NCBI GenBank assembly: GCA_003281365.1
Contig: QCCF01000002.1
Span: 205,709-269,708 of the forward strand
From: Prochlorococcus sp. AG-347-K18
GTDB taxonomy: Bacteria > Cyanobacteriota > Cyanobacteriia > PCC-6307 > Cyanobiaceae
Length of the DNA stretch: 64,000 bases
Direction of reading: 5' to 3'
Part shown: positions 10,715-21,833 of the stretch, piece by piece
Position numbering within the stretch: position 1 is the stretch's first letter
Layout: each line of letters opens with the position of its first letter
Made by a program: the position numbers and the translations under genes
Notes under the pieces: generated by a model
What the model was told of the DNA's origin: nothing
Databases searched by the model: none
The model's input: the letters and a program-made list of their open reading frames with translations, nothing else

Positions 10715-11953
10715 CTAATTAAAAGTCTTTCGTGTACTAATCATACCTATGAATCCTGTTGATTCTAATGAACATCTCAGTAGCATCCCTGCAATAAAAA
10801 AAGAAGCGATTAATGAATTTCCACCATAACTAATAAAAGGTAGTGGTAAGCCTGTGGTGGGCATTGAACCTGTTGCTACTGCAATATGCATTATTGATTG
10901 ACCTGTCAACAATACACCACATCCGATAGCAACTAATTTTGTATAGTTATTCCTGCACTTAAGACTAATTCTTAAGCTTATATAAGAGAATACTGCTAAA
11001 AATCCTAAGAATAAGGTACAACCCAACAAACCAAATTCTTCAGCAAAAATGGCAAAAATAAAATCTGTATACATGAAAGGTAGATACTGTAATTTTTGTA
11101 TGGAAAGTCCAAAACCTTGGCCAAATAGACCACCTGAACCTATAGCTAATAAACTCTGAACCAATTGAAATCCACTTTCCTGTTGATCCTTCCAAGGATT
11201 AATGAATGAGGTAACTCTAAGTTTTTGATATTCGTTATTAAGGATACTAATGCATCCAGTAATGAATCCTAATGAAGCAAATGAGAAAAGAGAGCTAAGT
11301 TTTACGCCTCCACATAAACCCATTACCCAAAAAAGAATTCCAGTAAGTGATGCAGTACTTAAGTTAGGCTGCTTAAGTATAAATAAAATTAACAAACCAA
11401 AGGAGAATATTGAAATTAATTTTTTATCATTTTTTATCAGATTCCAATGAGCAAAAAGGTTAGAAGCTTCAAGAATTAGAAATGGTTTTATTAATTCTGA
11501 TGGTTGCAGACGTAAATTCCCTATCACTAGCCATCTTGAAGAGCCATTTACTGTTATTCCAGTAATGTTAGTTAGAAAAATCAAAAAAAATAAAATATAA
11601 AAAATAATTCTTGAAAACTTTAAAAGATTTCTAATATTCGTATTAAGAACGAAATAAAAAAGACCAATGCCTGGAATTGTCCAAATAATTTGTTTTTTTA
11701 AGAAATAAGCCCAATTTCCCATTTCTCTACTAGCTACCCACCAACTGGACGATCCAAGAATGCATATTCCTAAAATTGACCAAATTCCAATAAGAATAAC
11801 GAGGATTTTTGCCTCATAAGGCCATATTTTCCAAGGCAAAGGAAAAATAGATTCTATTAAGTTGCTTTGATTACTTTTTTTAAACGAACTATGGGGAGTT
11901 TTTCTTTTATATTTTATTTTTTCTTGACCTATATCCAATTTTTTTTGATGCAT
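10715..11953 (-). CDS. ftsW: Cell division protein FtsW (SEDS peptidoglycan glycosyltransferase)
   Basis: 412-aa polytopic SEDS-family protein that polymerises peptidoglycan at the septum. Diagnostic stretches are NGSSRWLVIGNLRLQPSEL, QSLLAIGSGGLFGQGFG, DFIFAIFAEEFG and the C-terminal GLPLPFISYGGNS. About ten hydrophobic segments follow a lysine-rich cytoplasmic N-terminus. RodA is the close relative. Same strand as ccdA-ccsB, with an 82-bp gap. Confidence 0.88.
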   Translation of the reverse strand: MHQKKLDIGQEKIKYKRKTPHSSFKKSNQSNLIESIFPLPWKIWPYEAKILVILIGIWSILGICILGSSSWWVASREMGNWAYFLKKQIIWTIPGIGLFYFVLNTNIRNLLKFSRIIFYILFFLIFLTNITGITVNGSSRWLVIGNLRLQPSELIKPFLILEASNLFAHWNLIKNDKKLISIFSFGLLILFILKQPNLSTASLTGILFWVMGLCGGVKLSSLFSFASLGFITGCISILNNEYQKLRVTSFINPWKDQQESGFQLVQSLLAIGSGGLFGQGFGLSIQKLQYLPFMYTDFIFAIFAEEFGLLGCTLFLGFLAVFSYISLRISLKCRNNYTKLVAIGCGVLLTGQSIMHIAVATGSMPTTGLPLPFISYGGNSLIASFFIAGMLLRCSLESTGFIGMISTRKTFN

Positions 11954-12139
11954 ATTTACTATTGAGACGTTTAATTAAGATTTTGCCAAGTCTTTTATTT
12001 ACGTTTTTCAGTGTTAAAACAATTAAAAAGATGGCTTTTCGTAAATTTTTATTCTTGATGAATAATGAAAAAAATGGCATATAGATTCATCATAAATTTT
12101 AAGAATTAATTTTTTATAAAAAAAAACTAGCTAAAAGGC

Positions 12140-12197
12140 ACCTCTCCGTGATAGATTCCGTGAGTTTATATACTTACTTAAAACCATTCAGAGAGGT
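12140..12197 (+). promoter_or_regulatory. Possible ribosome-site-sequestering stem in the atp operon leader
   Basis: ACCTCTC at 12140-12146 is the exact complement of GAGAGGT at 12191-12197. The latter contains the Shine-Dalgarno-like GAGAGG ten bases before the ATG at 12207. If paired, the 7-bp stem with a 44-base loop would mask the ribosome site of the first atp gene. Seen in sequence only. Confidence 0.35.
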
Positions 12198-12206
12198 TTT
12201 TAAACT

Positions 12207-12683
12207 ATGTTCACATCAGTGGACTCAAATAGAAAAAAAATTGAGCATCCTTCCAATGAGAATGTTCAATTTCCTCAATCCCTGAATAATTCGATCATCA
12301 AAGAAAGTAAATCTGGCATTGCCAATCAAATAGATAATTTGCTTTCTCAAAATGATGAATACACAAAATTGCAATTAACAATTTTTGGAATTACTTTTAT
12401 TGTTTCTATTTTATTAGCATCAATAACTGCAATTTTTCTAGGCTTTACTTTTGGTTTTAGTATTTTTATAGGTGCAATTGCCGGCATTTTTTACCTACGT
12501 TTGCTTGCCAAAAGTATAGGGAAACTTGGTAAAGAATCATCAGGTGTATCAAAATTGCAACTATTAGTTCCAGTTTGCCTCTTTATTTTTGCGAGCAAGC
12601 TAGGATCTTTAGATATTTTTCCTGCGATGATAGGTTTTTTCATTTATAAGCCTTCACTCATTCTTTATTTTTCACGTTCTTAA
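12207..12683 (+). CDS. atp1: ATP synthase protein I (Atp1-like)
   Basis: 158-aa membrane protein at the head of the ATP synthase operon, as in other cyanobacteria. A polar, low-complexity N-terminus of about 60 residues is followed by hydrophobic segments near 62-92 and 112-150. AtpI/Atp1 proteins are thought to aid c-ring assembly or Mg2+ supply and are not part of the final complex. Sequence similarity is low in this family, so the call leans on position and topology. A GAGAGG ribosome site precedes the ATG. Confidence 0.72.
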   Translation: MFTSVDSNRKKIEHPSNENVQFPQSLNNSIIKESKSGIANQIDNLLSQNDEYTKLQLTIFGITFIVSILLASITAIFLGFTFGFSIFIGAIAGIFYLRLLAKSIGKLGKESSGVSKLQLLVPVCLFIFASKLGSLDIFPAMIGFFIYKPSLILYFSRS

Positions 12684-12705
12684 GTAAATTTTTTTTTCAA
12701 AACAA

Positions 12706-13431
12706 ATGTTTTTTAATTCCTTGCTAACAAATTTTGCAGCATTAGAAGTTGGTCAACATCTTTATTGGCAAATTGGAAATATCAGACTTCATGGGCAGGT
12801 ATTTTTAACATCTTGGATTTTATTAGGAGCGTTATTAGTTTTTATTTCTTTAGGAACAAAAAAAATGGATAATGATCCTAAAGGCCTTCAAAACCTGCTT
12901 GAGTTCCTCTGGGATTACATAAGAGATCTTGCTAGGACGCAAATAGGTGAAAAAGTATATAGAGATTGGATGCCATTTATAGGTACTTTATTTTTATTCG
13001 TTTTTGTTAGTAATTGGGGAGGCGCTTTAATTCCTTGGAGATTGATTAAGTTACCAAGTGGAGAATTAGGAGCACCTACTGCAGATATTAATACAACTAT
13101 AGCCTTGGCTTTATTGGTTTCACTTTCTTATTTCTATGCAGGTTTAAGCAATAAGGGTTGGAGATACTTCGAATATTATGTTCACCCAACTCCGATTATG
13201 CTTCCTTTCAAAATTCTAGAGGACTTTACGAAACCTTTATCACTCTCTTTCAGGCTATTTGGAAATATTTTGGCTGATGAACTTGTTGTTGGTGTTCTAG
13301 TCTTTTTAGTTCCGCTAATTCTCCCAATACCTGTTATGTTCCTAGGATTATTTACTAGTGCAATTCAGGCATTGATTTTCGCAACTTTGGCGGCCTATTA
13401 CATAGGAGAAGCTGTTGAAGAACATCATTAG
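12706..13431 (+). CDS. atpB: ATP synthase Fo subunit a
   Basis: 241-aa membrane subunit forming the proton half-channels against the c-ring. The key Arg lies in [17 protein letters not shown] (about residue 183), and [15 protein letters not shown] near the C-terminus is the second conserved block. Also named atpI in chloroplast-style nomenclature. Gene order a-c-b'-b-delta-alpha-gamma follows. Confidence 0.97.
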   Translation: MFFNSLLTNFAALEVGQHLYWQIGNIRLHGQVFLTSWILLGALLVFISLGTKKMDNDPKGLQNLLEFLWDYIRDLARTQIGEKVYRDWMPFIGTLFLFVFVSNWGGALIPWRLIKLPSGELGAPTADINTTIALALLVSLSYFYAGLSNKGWRYFEYYVHPTPIMLPFKILEDFTKPLSLSFRLFGNILADELVVGVLVFLVPLILPIPVMFLGLFTSAIQALIFATLAAYYIGEAVEEHH

Positions 13432-13498
13432 CTGTTTTCCAATACATTCAGATGCTTTTACAAAGGGTCTGTAATCTGGCAAAATATCTAATCGCGTA

Positions 13499-13517
13499 GG
13501 TCTGGAAATATCAGACC
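13499..13517 (+). promoter_or_regulatory. Intercistronic hairpin upstream of atpE
   Basis: GGTCTG and CAGACC flank a 7-base loop in the 164-bp gap between subunits a and c, the largest gap inside this operon. There is no U-run, so it is not a terminator. A processing or stabilising element that raises c-subunit output is plausible, since many c subunits are needed per complex; this is inference. Confidence 0.4.
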
Positions 13518-13577
13518 CATTCTTAAAACAAAGAATGTCCAAGCGTGTATGACAACAAAGATTATCACAAGTATTAA

Positions 13578-13841
<264 letters not shown>

Positions 13842-13909
13842 AAGTTAATATTGCTTCTAATCTTTATTAGCAATATTTAAATTTAATTTTTTAACTTCAA
13901 CTAAAACAT

Positions 13910-14371
13910 ATGTTGGCCTTTAATTTTTTTGGTGCTACAGAAGGTGGATTATTTGATATAAACGCCACTTTGCCACTAATGGCGATACAAGTAGTTGCTC
14001 TTACTTACATATTAAATTCTCTCTTTTTTAAGCCTGTTGGCAATGTTGTAGAAAAAAGAGAAAAGTTTGTAAGTAATAATATTATTGAGGCCAAAAATAA
14101 ACTTTCTGAGGTTAAAAAATTAGAAGCTGATTTATTAACTCAGCTTCAAAGTGCTCGTACAGAAGCCCAAAGAATTGTGAGCGAAGCTGAAAATGAGTCT
14201 GACAAGCTTTATAAAGAAGCATTAGAACTTGCTAACAATGAAGCAAATGCTTCAAAAGAAAAAGCAAGACTAGAAATTGAAAGTCAGACGTCTGCTGCTC
14301 GTGATCAACTTTCTAAACAGGCTGATGATTTAAGCGAACTTATTGTTAATAGATTGATTCTAGAAAAATGA
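13910..14371 (+). CDS. atpF2: ATP synthase Fo subunit b'
   Basis: 153-aa peripheral-stalk subunit found in photosynthetic organisms, paralogous to b. One membrane helix (about 23-45, [20 protein letters not shown]) is followed by a long charged coiled coil rich in Ala/Glu/Lys. Its stop overlaps the start of subunit b (ATGA arrangement), indicating translational coupling for the b/b' heterodimer. Also called atpG. Confidence 0.95.
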   Translation: MLAFNFFGATEGGLFDINATLPLMAIQVVALTYILNSLFFKPVGNVVEKREKFVSNNIIEAKNKLSEVKKLEADLLTQLQSARTEAQRIVSEAENESDKLYKEALELANNEANASKEKARLEIESQTSAARDQLSKQADDLSELIVNRLILEK

Positions 14372-14880
14372 ATTTAACTCTTTTAGCTACAGAAGGTTTT
14401 GGATTGAACTTCAATTTATTTGAAACTAATATCCTTAATTGGGCTGTAGTAGTTTTCGGTCTTTATAAATTTTTGCCTGGTTTCCTAGGTAAAATGCTCC
14501 AAAAAAGGAGAGAAGGAATCCTTCTTGAATTAAAAGATGCTGAAGATCGACTACTAAATGCAACTCAAGCTTTAGAAAAAGCAAAGAAAGATTTATCTTC
14601 AGCAGAAGAAAAAGCTTCTCAAATAAAAGCAGATTCCCTTAAAAGATCTGAATCAATCAGAATGGAAAGTGAGAAAAAAGCTATAGAGGAGATGGCACGA
14701 ATTAAACAAAGTGCAATCTCTGACGAGAGCTCTGAAGCATCCAGAGCAATTTCTCAACTTCGAAAAGAAGCTGTTGAACTGGCAATTAAGAAAGCCTTAG
14801 ATTCTCTCCCAAATCGACTTGATAAAACAACACAAGAAAATTTGGTAACTCAATCAATTAATAATATTGAGGTGAACTAA
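14368..14880 (+). CDS. atpF: ATP synthase Fo subunit b
   Basis: 170-aa peripheral-stalk subunit with an N-terminal membrane segment ([21 protein letters not shown], about 22-42) and a long coiled coil that binds delta. The start overlaps the b' stop and its own stop overlaps the delta start, so b', b and delta are tightly coupled. Confidence 0.95.
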   Translation: MNLTLLATEGFGLNFNLFETNILNWAVVVFGLYKFLPGFLGKMLQKRREGILLELKDAEDRLLNATQALEKAKKDLSSAEEKASQIKADSLKRSESIRMESEKKAIEEMARIKQSAISDESSEASRAISQLRKEAVELAIKKALDSLPNRLDKTTQENLVTQSINNIEVN

Positions 14881-15422
14881 TGCCACTTTTAAATTCAGTT
14901 ACTACACCATACGCAGAGGCATTACTTCAAGTTGTGAATGAAAATTCGCAAACTGAAGAGATGGTTTCTGAGGTCAAACAACTCTTGGAATTAATAAATG
15001 ATTCCCCTGAATTGGAGAAGGCACTATCCTCTCCCATTTTAGAGACAGATGCTAAGAAGAAAATCATTATTGAAATTTTTTCAAATAAGGTTAATTCTTC
15101 TTTACTGAATTTCTTAAAATTATTGGCCGATAGGCAAAGAATTGGAATCCTTACTTCAATTCTTGATAGGTTTTTAGAGATTTACCGAGAAAATAGTAAT
15201 ATTGCTTTGGCAACTGTTACTTCTGCAGTAGAGCTTACTGATGAACAGAAAGGTTTAATTACCAAAAAGATCATCAATATTGCTGGTACAGAAAAATTAG
15301 AACTTGTAACTAAAATCGACCCATCTCTTATTGGTGGTTTCGTCGCCAGTGTAGGATCAAAAGTAATTGATGCTTCTCTTGCTTCACAAATAAGAAAACT
15401 TGGCTTATCTCTTTCCAAGTAA
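14880..15422 (+). CDS. atpH: ATP synthase F1 subunit delta
   Basis: 180-aa subunit joining the peripheral stalk to F1 (OSCP homologue). It starts with TPYAEALLQVVNE, and the C-terminal IDPSLIGGFVASVGSKVIDAS block is the family signature. Also called atpD in plastid-style naming. One-base overlap with atpF. Confidence 0.95.
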   Translation: MPLLNSVTTPYAEALLQVVNENSQTEEMVSEVKQLLELINDSPELEKALSSPILETDAKKKIIIEIFSNKVNSSLLNFLKLLADRQRIGILTSILDRFLEIYRENSNIALATVTSAVELTDEQKGLITKKIINIAGTEKLELVTKIDPSLIGGFVASVGSKVIDASLASQIRKLGLSLSK

Positions 15423-15440
15423 CTTTTAAATCAACCTTAA

Positions 15441-16970
<1,530 letters not shown>

Positions 16971-16988
16971 ATTTATTTAGGAGATACC

Positions 16989-17939
16989 ATGGCAAATCTT
17001 AAAGAGATTAGAGATCGAATCGTTTCCGTTAAAAATACAAGAAAAATAACGGAGGCCATGAGACTTGTTGCAGCTGCGAAAGTTAGGAGAGCTCAAGATC
17101 AAGTTCTTAAGAGTAGACCTTTTGCAGATAAACTTGCACGAGTTTTAGAAAATATTCAATCTAGAGTACAATTTGAGGCTGTCGACTCTCCTCTTTTATC
17201 AAAGAGAGAAGTAAAGACCATCAGCTTGGTTTGCATAACTGCGGACAGAGGTTTATGCGGAGGTTACAATACAAATATAATAAAAAAGGTAGAAATAAGA
17301 TATGCAGAATTAGTCAAACAAGGTTATCAGCCAAATTTAATTTTGGTAGGTAAGAAAGCTATTGGATATTTTCAAAATAGAAAGGATAGATATGTAATTA
17401 AAAGTACTTTCAAAGAATTAGAACAGGTACCCACAGTAAAGGATTCTGAGGGAGTTACAAATGAGATTTTAGCTGAATTTCTTTCAGAAAATTCTGATAG
17501 GGTGGAAATTATTTATACGAAATTCATCACTCTAGTTAGCTGCGCACCTGTCGTTCAAACACTATTGCCACTTGACCCTCAAGGAATTGCTGAGGAAAAT
17601 GATGAAATTTTTAGGTTGACTACAAAAGATAGTAAGTTACTTGTTGAAAAATCAAATATTGAAAAAAGTGATTCAGAGAAGTTGCCATCCGATATTGTTT
17701 TTGAACAAAGTCCTGATCAATTATTAGATTCCTTATTACCATTATATTTACAGAATCAGGTACTTAGAGCTCTACAAGAGTCGGCAGCTTCAGAACTCGC
17801 TTGCAGGATGACTGCGATGAATAATGCGAGTGATAACGCTAAAGAATTAGCAAGTACTTTGAATCTAACCTATAACAAAGCCAGACAAGCAGCTATTACT
17901 CAAGAAATATTAGAAGTTGTAGGAGGTTCAGCAGTTTAG
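16989..17939 (+). CDS. atpG: ATP synthase F1 subunit gamma
   Basis: 316-aa central rotor shaft. The N-terminus [24 protein letters not shown] and the C-terminal [17 protein letters not shown] / [18 protein letters not shown] motifs are diagnostic. It is longer than most bacterial gammas owing to a central insertion of the cyanobacterial/chloroplast type (about 195-235). The regulatory Cys pair of plant gamma is not seen. Also named atpC. A RBS-like AGGAG precedes the ATG. Confidence 0.97.
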   Translation: MANLKEIRDRIVSVKNTRKITEAMRLVAAAKVRRAQDQVLKSRPFADKLARVLENIQSRVQFEAVDSPLLSKREVKTISLVCITADRGLCGGYNTNIIKKVEIRYAELVKQGYQPNLILVGKKAIGYFQNRKDRYVIKSTFKELEQVPTVKDSEGVTNEILAEFLSENSDRVEIIYTKFITLVSCAPVVQTLLPLDPQGIAEENDEIFRLTTKDSKLLVEKSNIEKSDSEKLPSDIVFEQSPDQLLDSLLPLYLQNQVLRALQESAASELACRMTAMNNASDNAKELASTLNLTYNKARQAAITQEILEVVGGSAV

Positions 17940-17955
17940 CAATAAGATTTAGGAT

Positions 17956-18282
17956 ATGCCTGAATACAATATCAAAGTTCAATTTGAGCAAAAGACTTTT
18001 AGTTTTTTATGTTCTGAAGATCAAGATATTATTTCAGCGGCAAAAATGAATGGAATAGATTTGCCAAGTAGTTGTTGTTCAGGAGTTTGTACTGATTGTG
18101 CATCCATGATATTGGAAGGATCTGTAGATCAAGAAGATGCCATGGGATTAAATGATGATTTGAGGAAAAAGGGCTTTGCACTTTTATGTGTGGCATATCC
18201 AAAGTCAGATTTGAATATTGTTATTGGTAAAGAAGTCGAAGATGATTTATATAATGATCAATTTGGTAAATATCAAAGATGA
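17956..18282 (+). CDS. [2Fe-2S] plant-type ferredoxin
   Basis: 108-aa electron carrier. Cluster ligands follow the plant-type pattern C40-x4-C45-x2-C48-x29-C78 (SSCCSGVCTDCA ... LLCVAYP). The acidic C-terminal extension is slightly longer than in PetF, so it may be a specialised ferredoxin rather than the main photosynthetic one. It directly follows the ATP synthase gamma gene (16 bp) and overlaps the next small ORF by 4 bp. Confidence 0.9.
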   Translation: MPEYNIKVQFEQKTFSFLCSEDQDIISAAKMNGIDLPSSCCSGVCTDCASMILEGSVDQEDAMGLNDDLRKKGFALLCVAYPKSDLNIVIGKEVEDDLYNDQFGKYQR

Positions 18283-18470
18283 AATTAAGTTCAGTTAATT
18301 ATTATTTAGATTGGCCAGTTTCAATAAAATTAAAAAATTTAAGTGAATTTATAATTGCAAATTTAGAAAAAAAAGGTGATTTAATTCGATGGTCAATTGT
18401 TGATATTCAAAATTCTAATGACTCTTTTGGAACAAAAAAACTTAAAATTAAAGCTGTCTTAGCTAATTAA
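18279..18470 (+). CDS. Conserved hypothetical, coupled to ferredoxin
   Basis: 63 aa, no recognised domain, no signal or membrane segment, lysine-rich (KLKNLSEFIIANLEKKGDLIRW). The ATG overlaps the ferredoxin stop in ATGA form, so it is translated from the same message. The coupling suggests a product acting with the ferredoxin or the next gene, but function is unknown. Confidence 0.7.
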   Translation: MKLSSVNYYLDWPVSIKLKNLSEFIIANLEKKGDLIRWSIVDIQNSNDSFGTKKLKIKAVLAN

Positions 18471-18497
18471 AAAAAATAAATTGAAATATTTTTAATA

Positions 18498-19556
18498 ATG
18501 GAAAATTCACCAACAATATTCATTGTTCCAACTGGAATTGGTTGCGAAATAGGAGGTTTTGCAGGGGATGCACTTCCTACTGCTAAATTATTAGCATCGG
18601 CAAGTGGATGTTTAATTACTCATCCAAATGTTATGAATGGCGGTACTCTTTCTGAAAAAGATAAAAATATTTTTTATGTTGAGGGGTATAGTCTAGACCG
18701 ACTTGCTAAAGGAGAAATCGCTTTAAAAAGGGTAAAGAAACAGAAAATTGGGATAATTTTTGATTTAGCCATTGAAAAAGAAATATTAGTGAGACATTTA
18801 CAAGTTGCTGATGCATGTGTTTCTACTTTAGGGATTAATGTTCATTCTTATGTGATTACAAAAAAGCCATTAAATATAGTTATTGATTCTGATTCTTCAA
18901 AAATCAGTGGAGGCATAATTGAAAATCCTGATACTCTAATTGATGCTGGAAAATGTTTAATAGAAAAAGGAGTTACGGCAATAGCAATTGTTGCAAAATT
19001 TCCAGATGCTCCAGATTCTTTAGAAACAAATATCTATCGAGAGGGGAGAGGGGTTGATCCTATTGCTGGAGTCGAAGCAGTTATAAGCCATTTAATAAGC
19101 AAATTTTTAAAAGTTCCCTGTGCACACGCACCTGCATTAAATCCAATTGAATTGAATGAAAAGTTAGATCCTCGTGCTGCTGCAGAAGAAATAGGATACA
19201 CCTTTTTACCATCAGTTCTAATTGGGTTAAGCAATGCTCCTGACATTGTTGAATTGCCTGCTAAAAATGAATCAATCTCACTGCACCCTAATCAGATTGA
19301 ATCTATTGTTGTTCCTAATGGTGCATTAGGTGGAGAAGCAGTATTAGCAGGGATTGAAAAAGGATTAAATATTATCTCTGTAAAAAATCAAAATACATTA
19401 AATGTTACAAATGAGTTTTATGAATATCCCAATCTTTTTGAAGTGGATAATTATTTAGAAGCTGCGGGTATAATTCTTGCTATCAAAAAAGGTATCAACC
19501 TTGATTCAGTTAAACGGCCTTTAAAAAGAATACAACATTGTTCTTATATTGATTAA
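18498..19556 (+). CDS. DUF3326 family protein
   Basis: 352-aa protein matching the cyanobacterial DUF3326 family in my recollection: N-terminus IFIVPTGIGCEIGGFAGDALP, then a GVDPIAGVEAVISHL block and the C-terminal VVPNGALGGEAVLAGIEKG. No membrane segments; Gly-rich loops suggest a nucleotide or cofactor fold. Biochemical role unknown. The 3' end overlaps the nadE stop convergently. Confidence 0.78.
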   Translation: MENSPTIFIVPTGIGCEIGGFAGDALPTAKLLASASGCLITHPNVMNGGTLSEKDKNIFYVEGYSLDRLAKGEIALKRVKKQKIGIIFDLAIEKEILVRHLQVADACVSTLGINVHSYVITKKPLNIVIDSDSSKISGGIIENPDTLIDAGKCLIEKGVTAIAIVAKFPDAPDSLETNIYREGRGVDPIAGVEAVISHLISKFLKVPCAHAPALNPIELNEKLDPRAAAEEIGYTFLPSVLIGLSNAPDIVELPAKNESISLHPNQIESIVVPNGALGGEAVLAGIEKGLNIISVKNQNTLNVTNEFYEYPNLFEVDNYLEAAGIILAIKKGINLDSVKRPLKRIQHCSYID

Positions 19557-21250
19557 TAAGATATTGCTATGGGAACTCTCCAGTCACTTCCTAATGATTG
19601 ACTGCTTAGTTTGAGGATTGGAGGAGCCTGCTTTCTTTTAAATTCTGCTTTTTTTATTAGTGAGATAATTTTTAAAATTAAATCTTTTTTATGACCATCA
19701 TCTTCTAGTTGTTGTAAATCTTTTTTCTCTTCAATAATTCCTTTAAGAATATTATCTAAAATAGAATAAGGAGGGAGAGAATCAGTATCTAATTGATCAG
19801 GTCCTAATTCGGCGCTTGGAGCTTTCGTACGTATATTTTCTCCAATTATATCTACGTTAGTATCTAACATATATGACTTTCTATGATTAATTGAATCTTC
19901 ACTATCAAGCCAATTGCATAATTTAAAAACATTAGTTTTATATAAATCCCCAATTACTGATAATCCCCCATTCATATCGCCATAAAGTGTGCAATATCCT
20001 ACAGCTAGCTCTGATTTATTTCCTGTTGAAAGTAATAAATGCTTTTCTTGATTTGCTAAAGCCATAAGAAGCGTTCCTCTTATTCTTGATTGCATATTTT
20101 GATTTGTTATTTCAGCCATCTCGAAAGATATGGTTTTTAAAAAAGATTCTTCAAAAGAGCTCATCAAATTTTCAATTGGGATGCTATTGAAATTTATTTT
20201 TAATCTTCTCGCTAAGTCTTTCGCATCACTCTTTGAATGAGATGAGCTCCACTTAGAGGGCATTGAGACGCAATAAATATTATTCTTGCCTAGAGCAGCT
20301 GTCGCAATTGCTGAAACTAGTGCTGAATCAATACCACCACTAAGTCCAATTAAAGCTGTTTTAAAGCCGCATTTTTGAGCATAATCCCTAACACCAAGGA
20401 CTAATGCATCAAATATTGATGACATCTCAGAATTTTTAAATTTATTTTTTTTAGGTTTTGTTTGCTTAATATCCCAACTGTAGAAGTCTTCTGAAAATGA
20501 TTTTAATTGCTTTATTTTAGATCCATTCTTATCAAGAATAAAACTATTTCCATCAAAAATTAAATTATCATTTGCTCCAATCTGGTTTACATATATGAGC
20601 GGTACTTGAAGATATTGAGCAGCAAAACTCGAAACTTTGGATCTTAGATCTAACTTTTTGAAGGTATAAGGGGAGGCCGATAAGTTCACTAAGATATCAA
20701 CTTTTTTTTTCTTTAAATCAAAAATAGGATTTTTTTTATGAATTCCTCTACCTTCTATATTTTTGTTGACCCATAAATCCTCACATATGGTAAAGCCAAG
20801 TCGCCAAATTTTATTATTGATTTCTTTTATTAATACGGAAACTTTTTCTCCTGATCTAAAGTATCTTTTTTCATCAAATACTTCATAGGTGGGAAGGATA
20901 ATTTTACGAGCAATTATTTTCCACTCGCCGCGCTCAAGCAATGCAATAGAATTATATAGATTTGGGAAAAAAGAATCATTTATTATCTCAGCTATCCCTA
21001 CTGTGATACTCAAGCTTCCATATTTTTTATTAATATCTAAGGCTAATTGGTCAAGAATTTGATATTGATTTTTGATTAAATTTTTTTTTAGAAGTAGGTC
21101 ATTTGCTGGATATCCCCATAGTGATAATTCTGGAGTAAGAACTAAATCAGCAGAAGTTGAGCTAGCTTTCGAAGCAATATAAAGTATTTTTTTTGCATTG
21201 CCCTCTAAATCTCCTACTACTGGATTAATTTGAGCGAGTAAAAACTTCAT
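19553..21250 (-). CDS. nadE: Glutamine-dependent NAD+ synthetase
   Basis: 565-aa two-domain enzyme amidating nicotinate adenine dinucleotide to NAD+. An N-terminal nitrilase-fold glutaminase (LTPELSLWGYPANDLL, FTICEDLW, NLSASPY) precedes a C-terminal synthetase with the PP-loop LSGGIDSALV near residue 304 and LLSTGNKSELAVGYCTLYGDMNGG. Its start overlaps the nadD stop, so the two last steps of NAD synthesis are coupled. Confidence 0.95.
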   Translation of the reverse strand: MKFLLAQINPVVGDLEGNAKKILYIASKASSTSADLVLTPELSLWGYPANDLLLKKNLIKNQYQILDQLALDINKKYGSLSITVGIAEIINDSFFPNLYNSIALLERGEWKIIARKIILPTYEVFDEKRYFRSGEKVSVLIKEINNKIWRLGFTICEDLWVNKNIEGRGIHKKNPIFDLKKKKVDILVNLSASPYTFKKLDLRSKVSSFAAQYLQVPLIYVNQIGANDNLIFDGNSFILDKNGSKIKQLKSFSEDFYSWDIKQTKPKKNKFKNSEMSSIFDALVLGVRDYAQKCGFKTALIGLSGGIDSALVSAIATAALGKNNIYCVSMPSKWSSSHSKSDAKDLARRLKINFNSIPIENLMSSFEESFLKTISFEMAEITNQNMQSRIRGTLLMALANQEKHLLLSTGNKSELAVGYCTLYGDMNGGLSVIGDLYKTNVFKLCNWLDSEDSINHRKSYMLDTNVDIIGENIRTKAPSAELGPDQLDTDSLPPYSILDNILKGIIEEKKDLQQLEDDGHKKDLILKIISLIKKAEFKRKQAPPILKLSSQSLGSDWRVPIAISY

Positions 21251-21825
21251 TCAACTAATTTAGTGGATTCATACAAATTATTCTTCTTTATAAAATCTAT
21301 CAAGGACATTGGTAAATTTGAGTAATTAGCATCGCATCTAAACTTAGAGCTTGAAATGTTTGGGATTTTTATGGTTGAAATCTTAAATTTTACATTATAA
21401 GTTTCTAACATTTTAAGAGTATTTGATTTAACAGGATATCCCTCTCTAAGAATTATAAAGAAACTTACCTCCTTCAAAATTTTATCAAAATCTTTCCAGT
21501 AGAAAATATCTTTAATTAAATCACTCCCAATAACAAAATCTAAATTATTAAATTCATAAATTTTTTTACATTTTTGAATTGACTCTACTGCCCATTGGCT
21601 ACTGATACTTTGATTAAATAAAATTTTAGGGTTATTAAAATCTTCAATAAGCGTTTTTAATAAATGGCTACGAATTGAAATATCCTCTTTGTGCTTTTTT
21701 TTGGGGTTGTTACTCACATAACTAATTGTATAGGCGTAGATTTTGGATAATTCTTCAAGTATTTTTTTATGACCAATTGTAGGCGGATCTGCACTTGTAC
21801 CAAATAATGCAATATTTTTTCCCAT
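21247..21825 (-). CDS. nadD: Nicotinate-nucleotide adenylyltransferase
   Basis: 192-aa enzyme transferring AMP to nicotinate mononucleotide. The N-terminal nucleotidyltransferase motif reads GTSADPPTIGHKKI (usual form GGTFDPxHxGH), so the first His is Thr here while the GH is kept. ISSSKFR near the C-terminus matches the family ISSTxIR. Paired with nadE (4-bp overlap) and 8 bp after the GTPase gene. Confidence 0.87.
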   Translation of the reverse strand: MGKNIALFGTSADPPTIGHKKILEELSKIYAYTISYVSNNPKKKHKEDISIRSHLLKTLIEDFNNPKILFNQSISSQWAVESIQKCKKIYEFNNLDFVIGSDLIKDIFYWKDFDKILKEVSFFIILREGYPVKSNTLKMLETYNVKFKISTIKIPNISSSKFRCDANYSNLPMSLIDFIKKNNLYESTKLVE

Positions 21826-21833
21826 TTTAAGTT

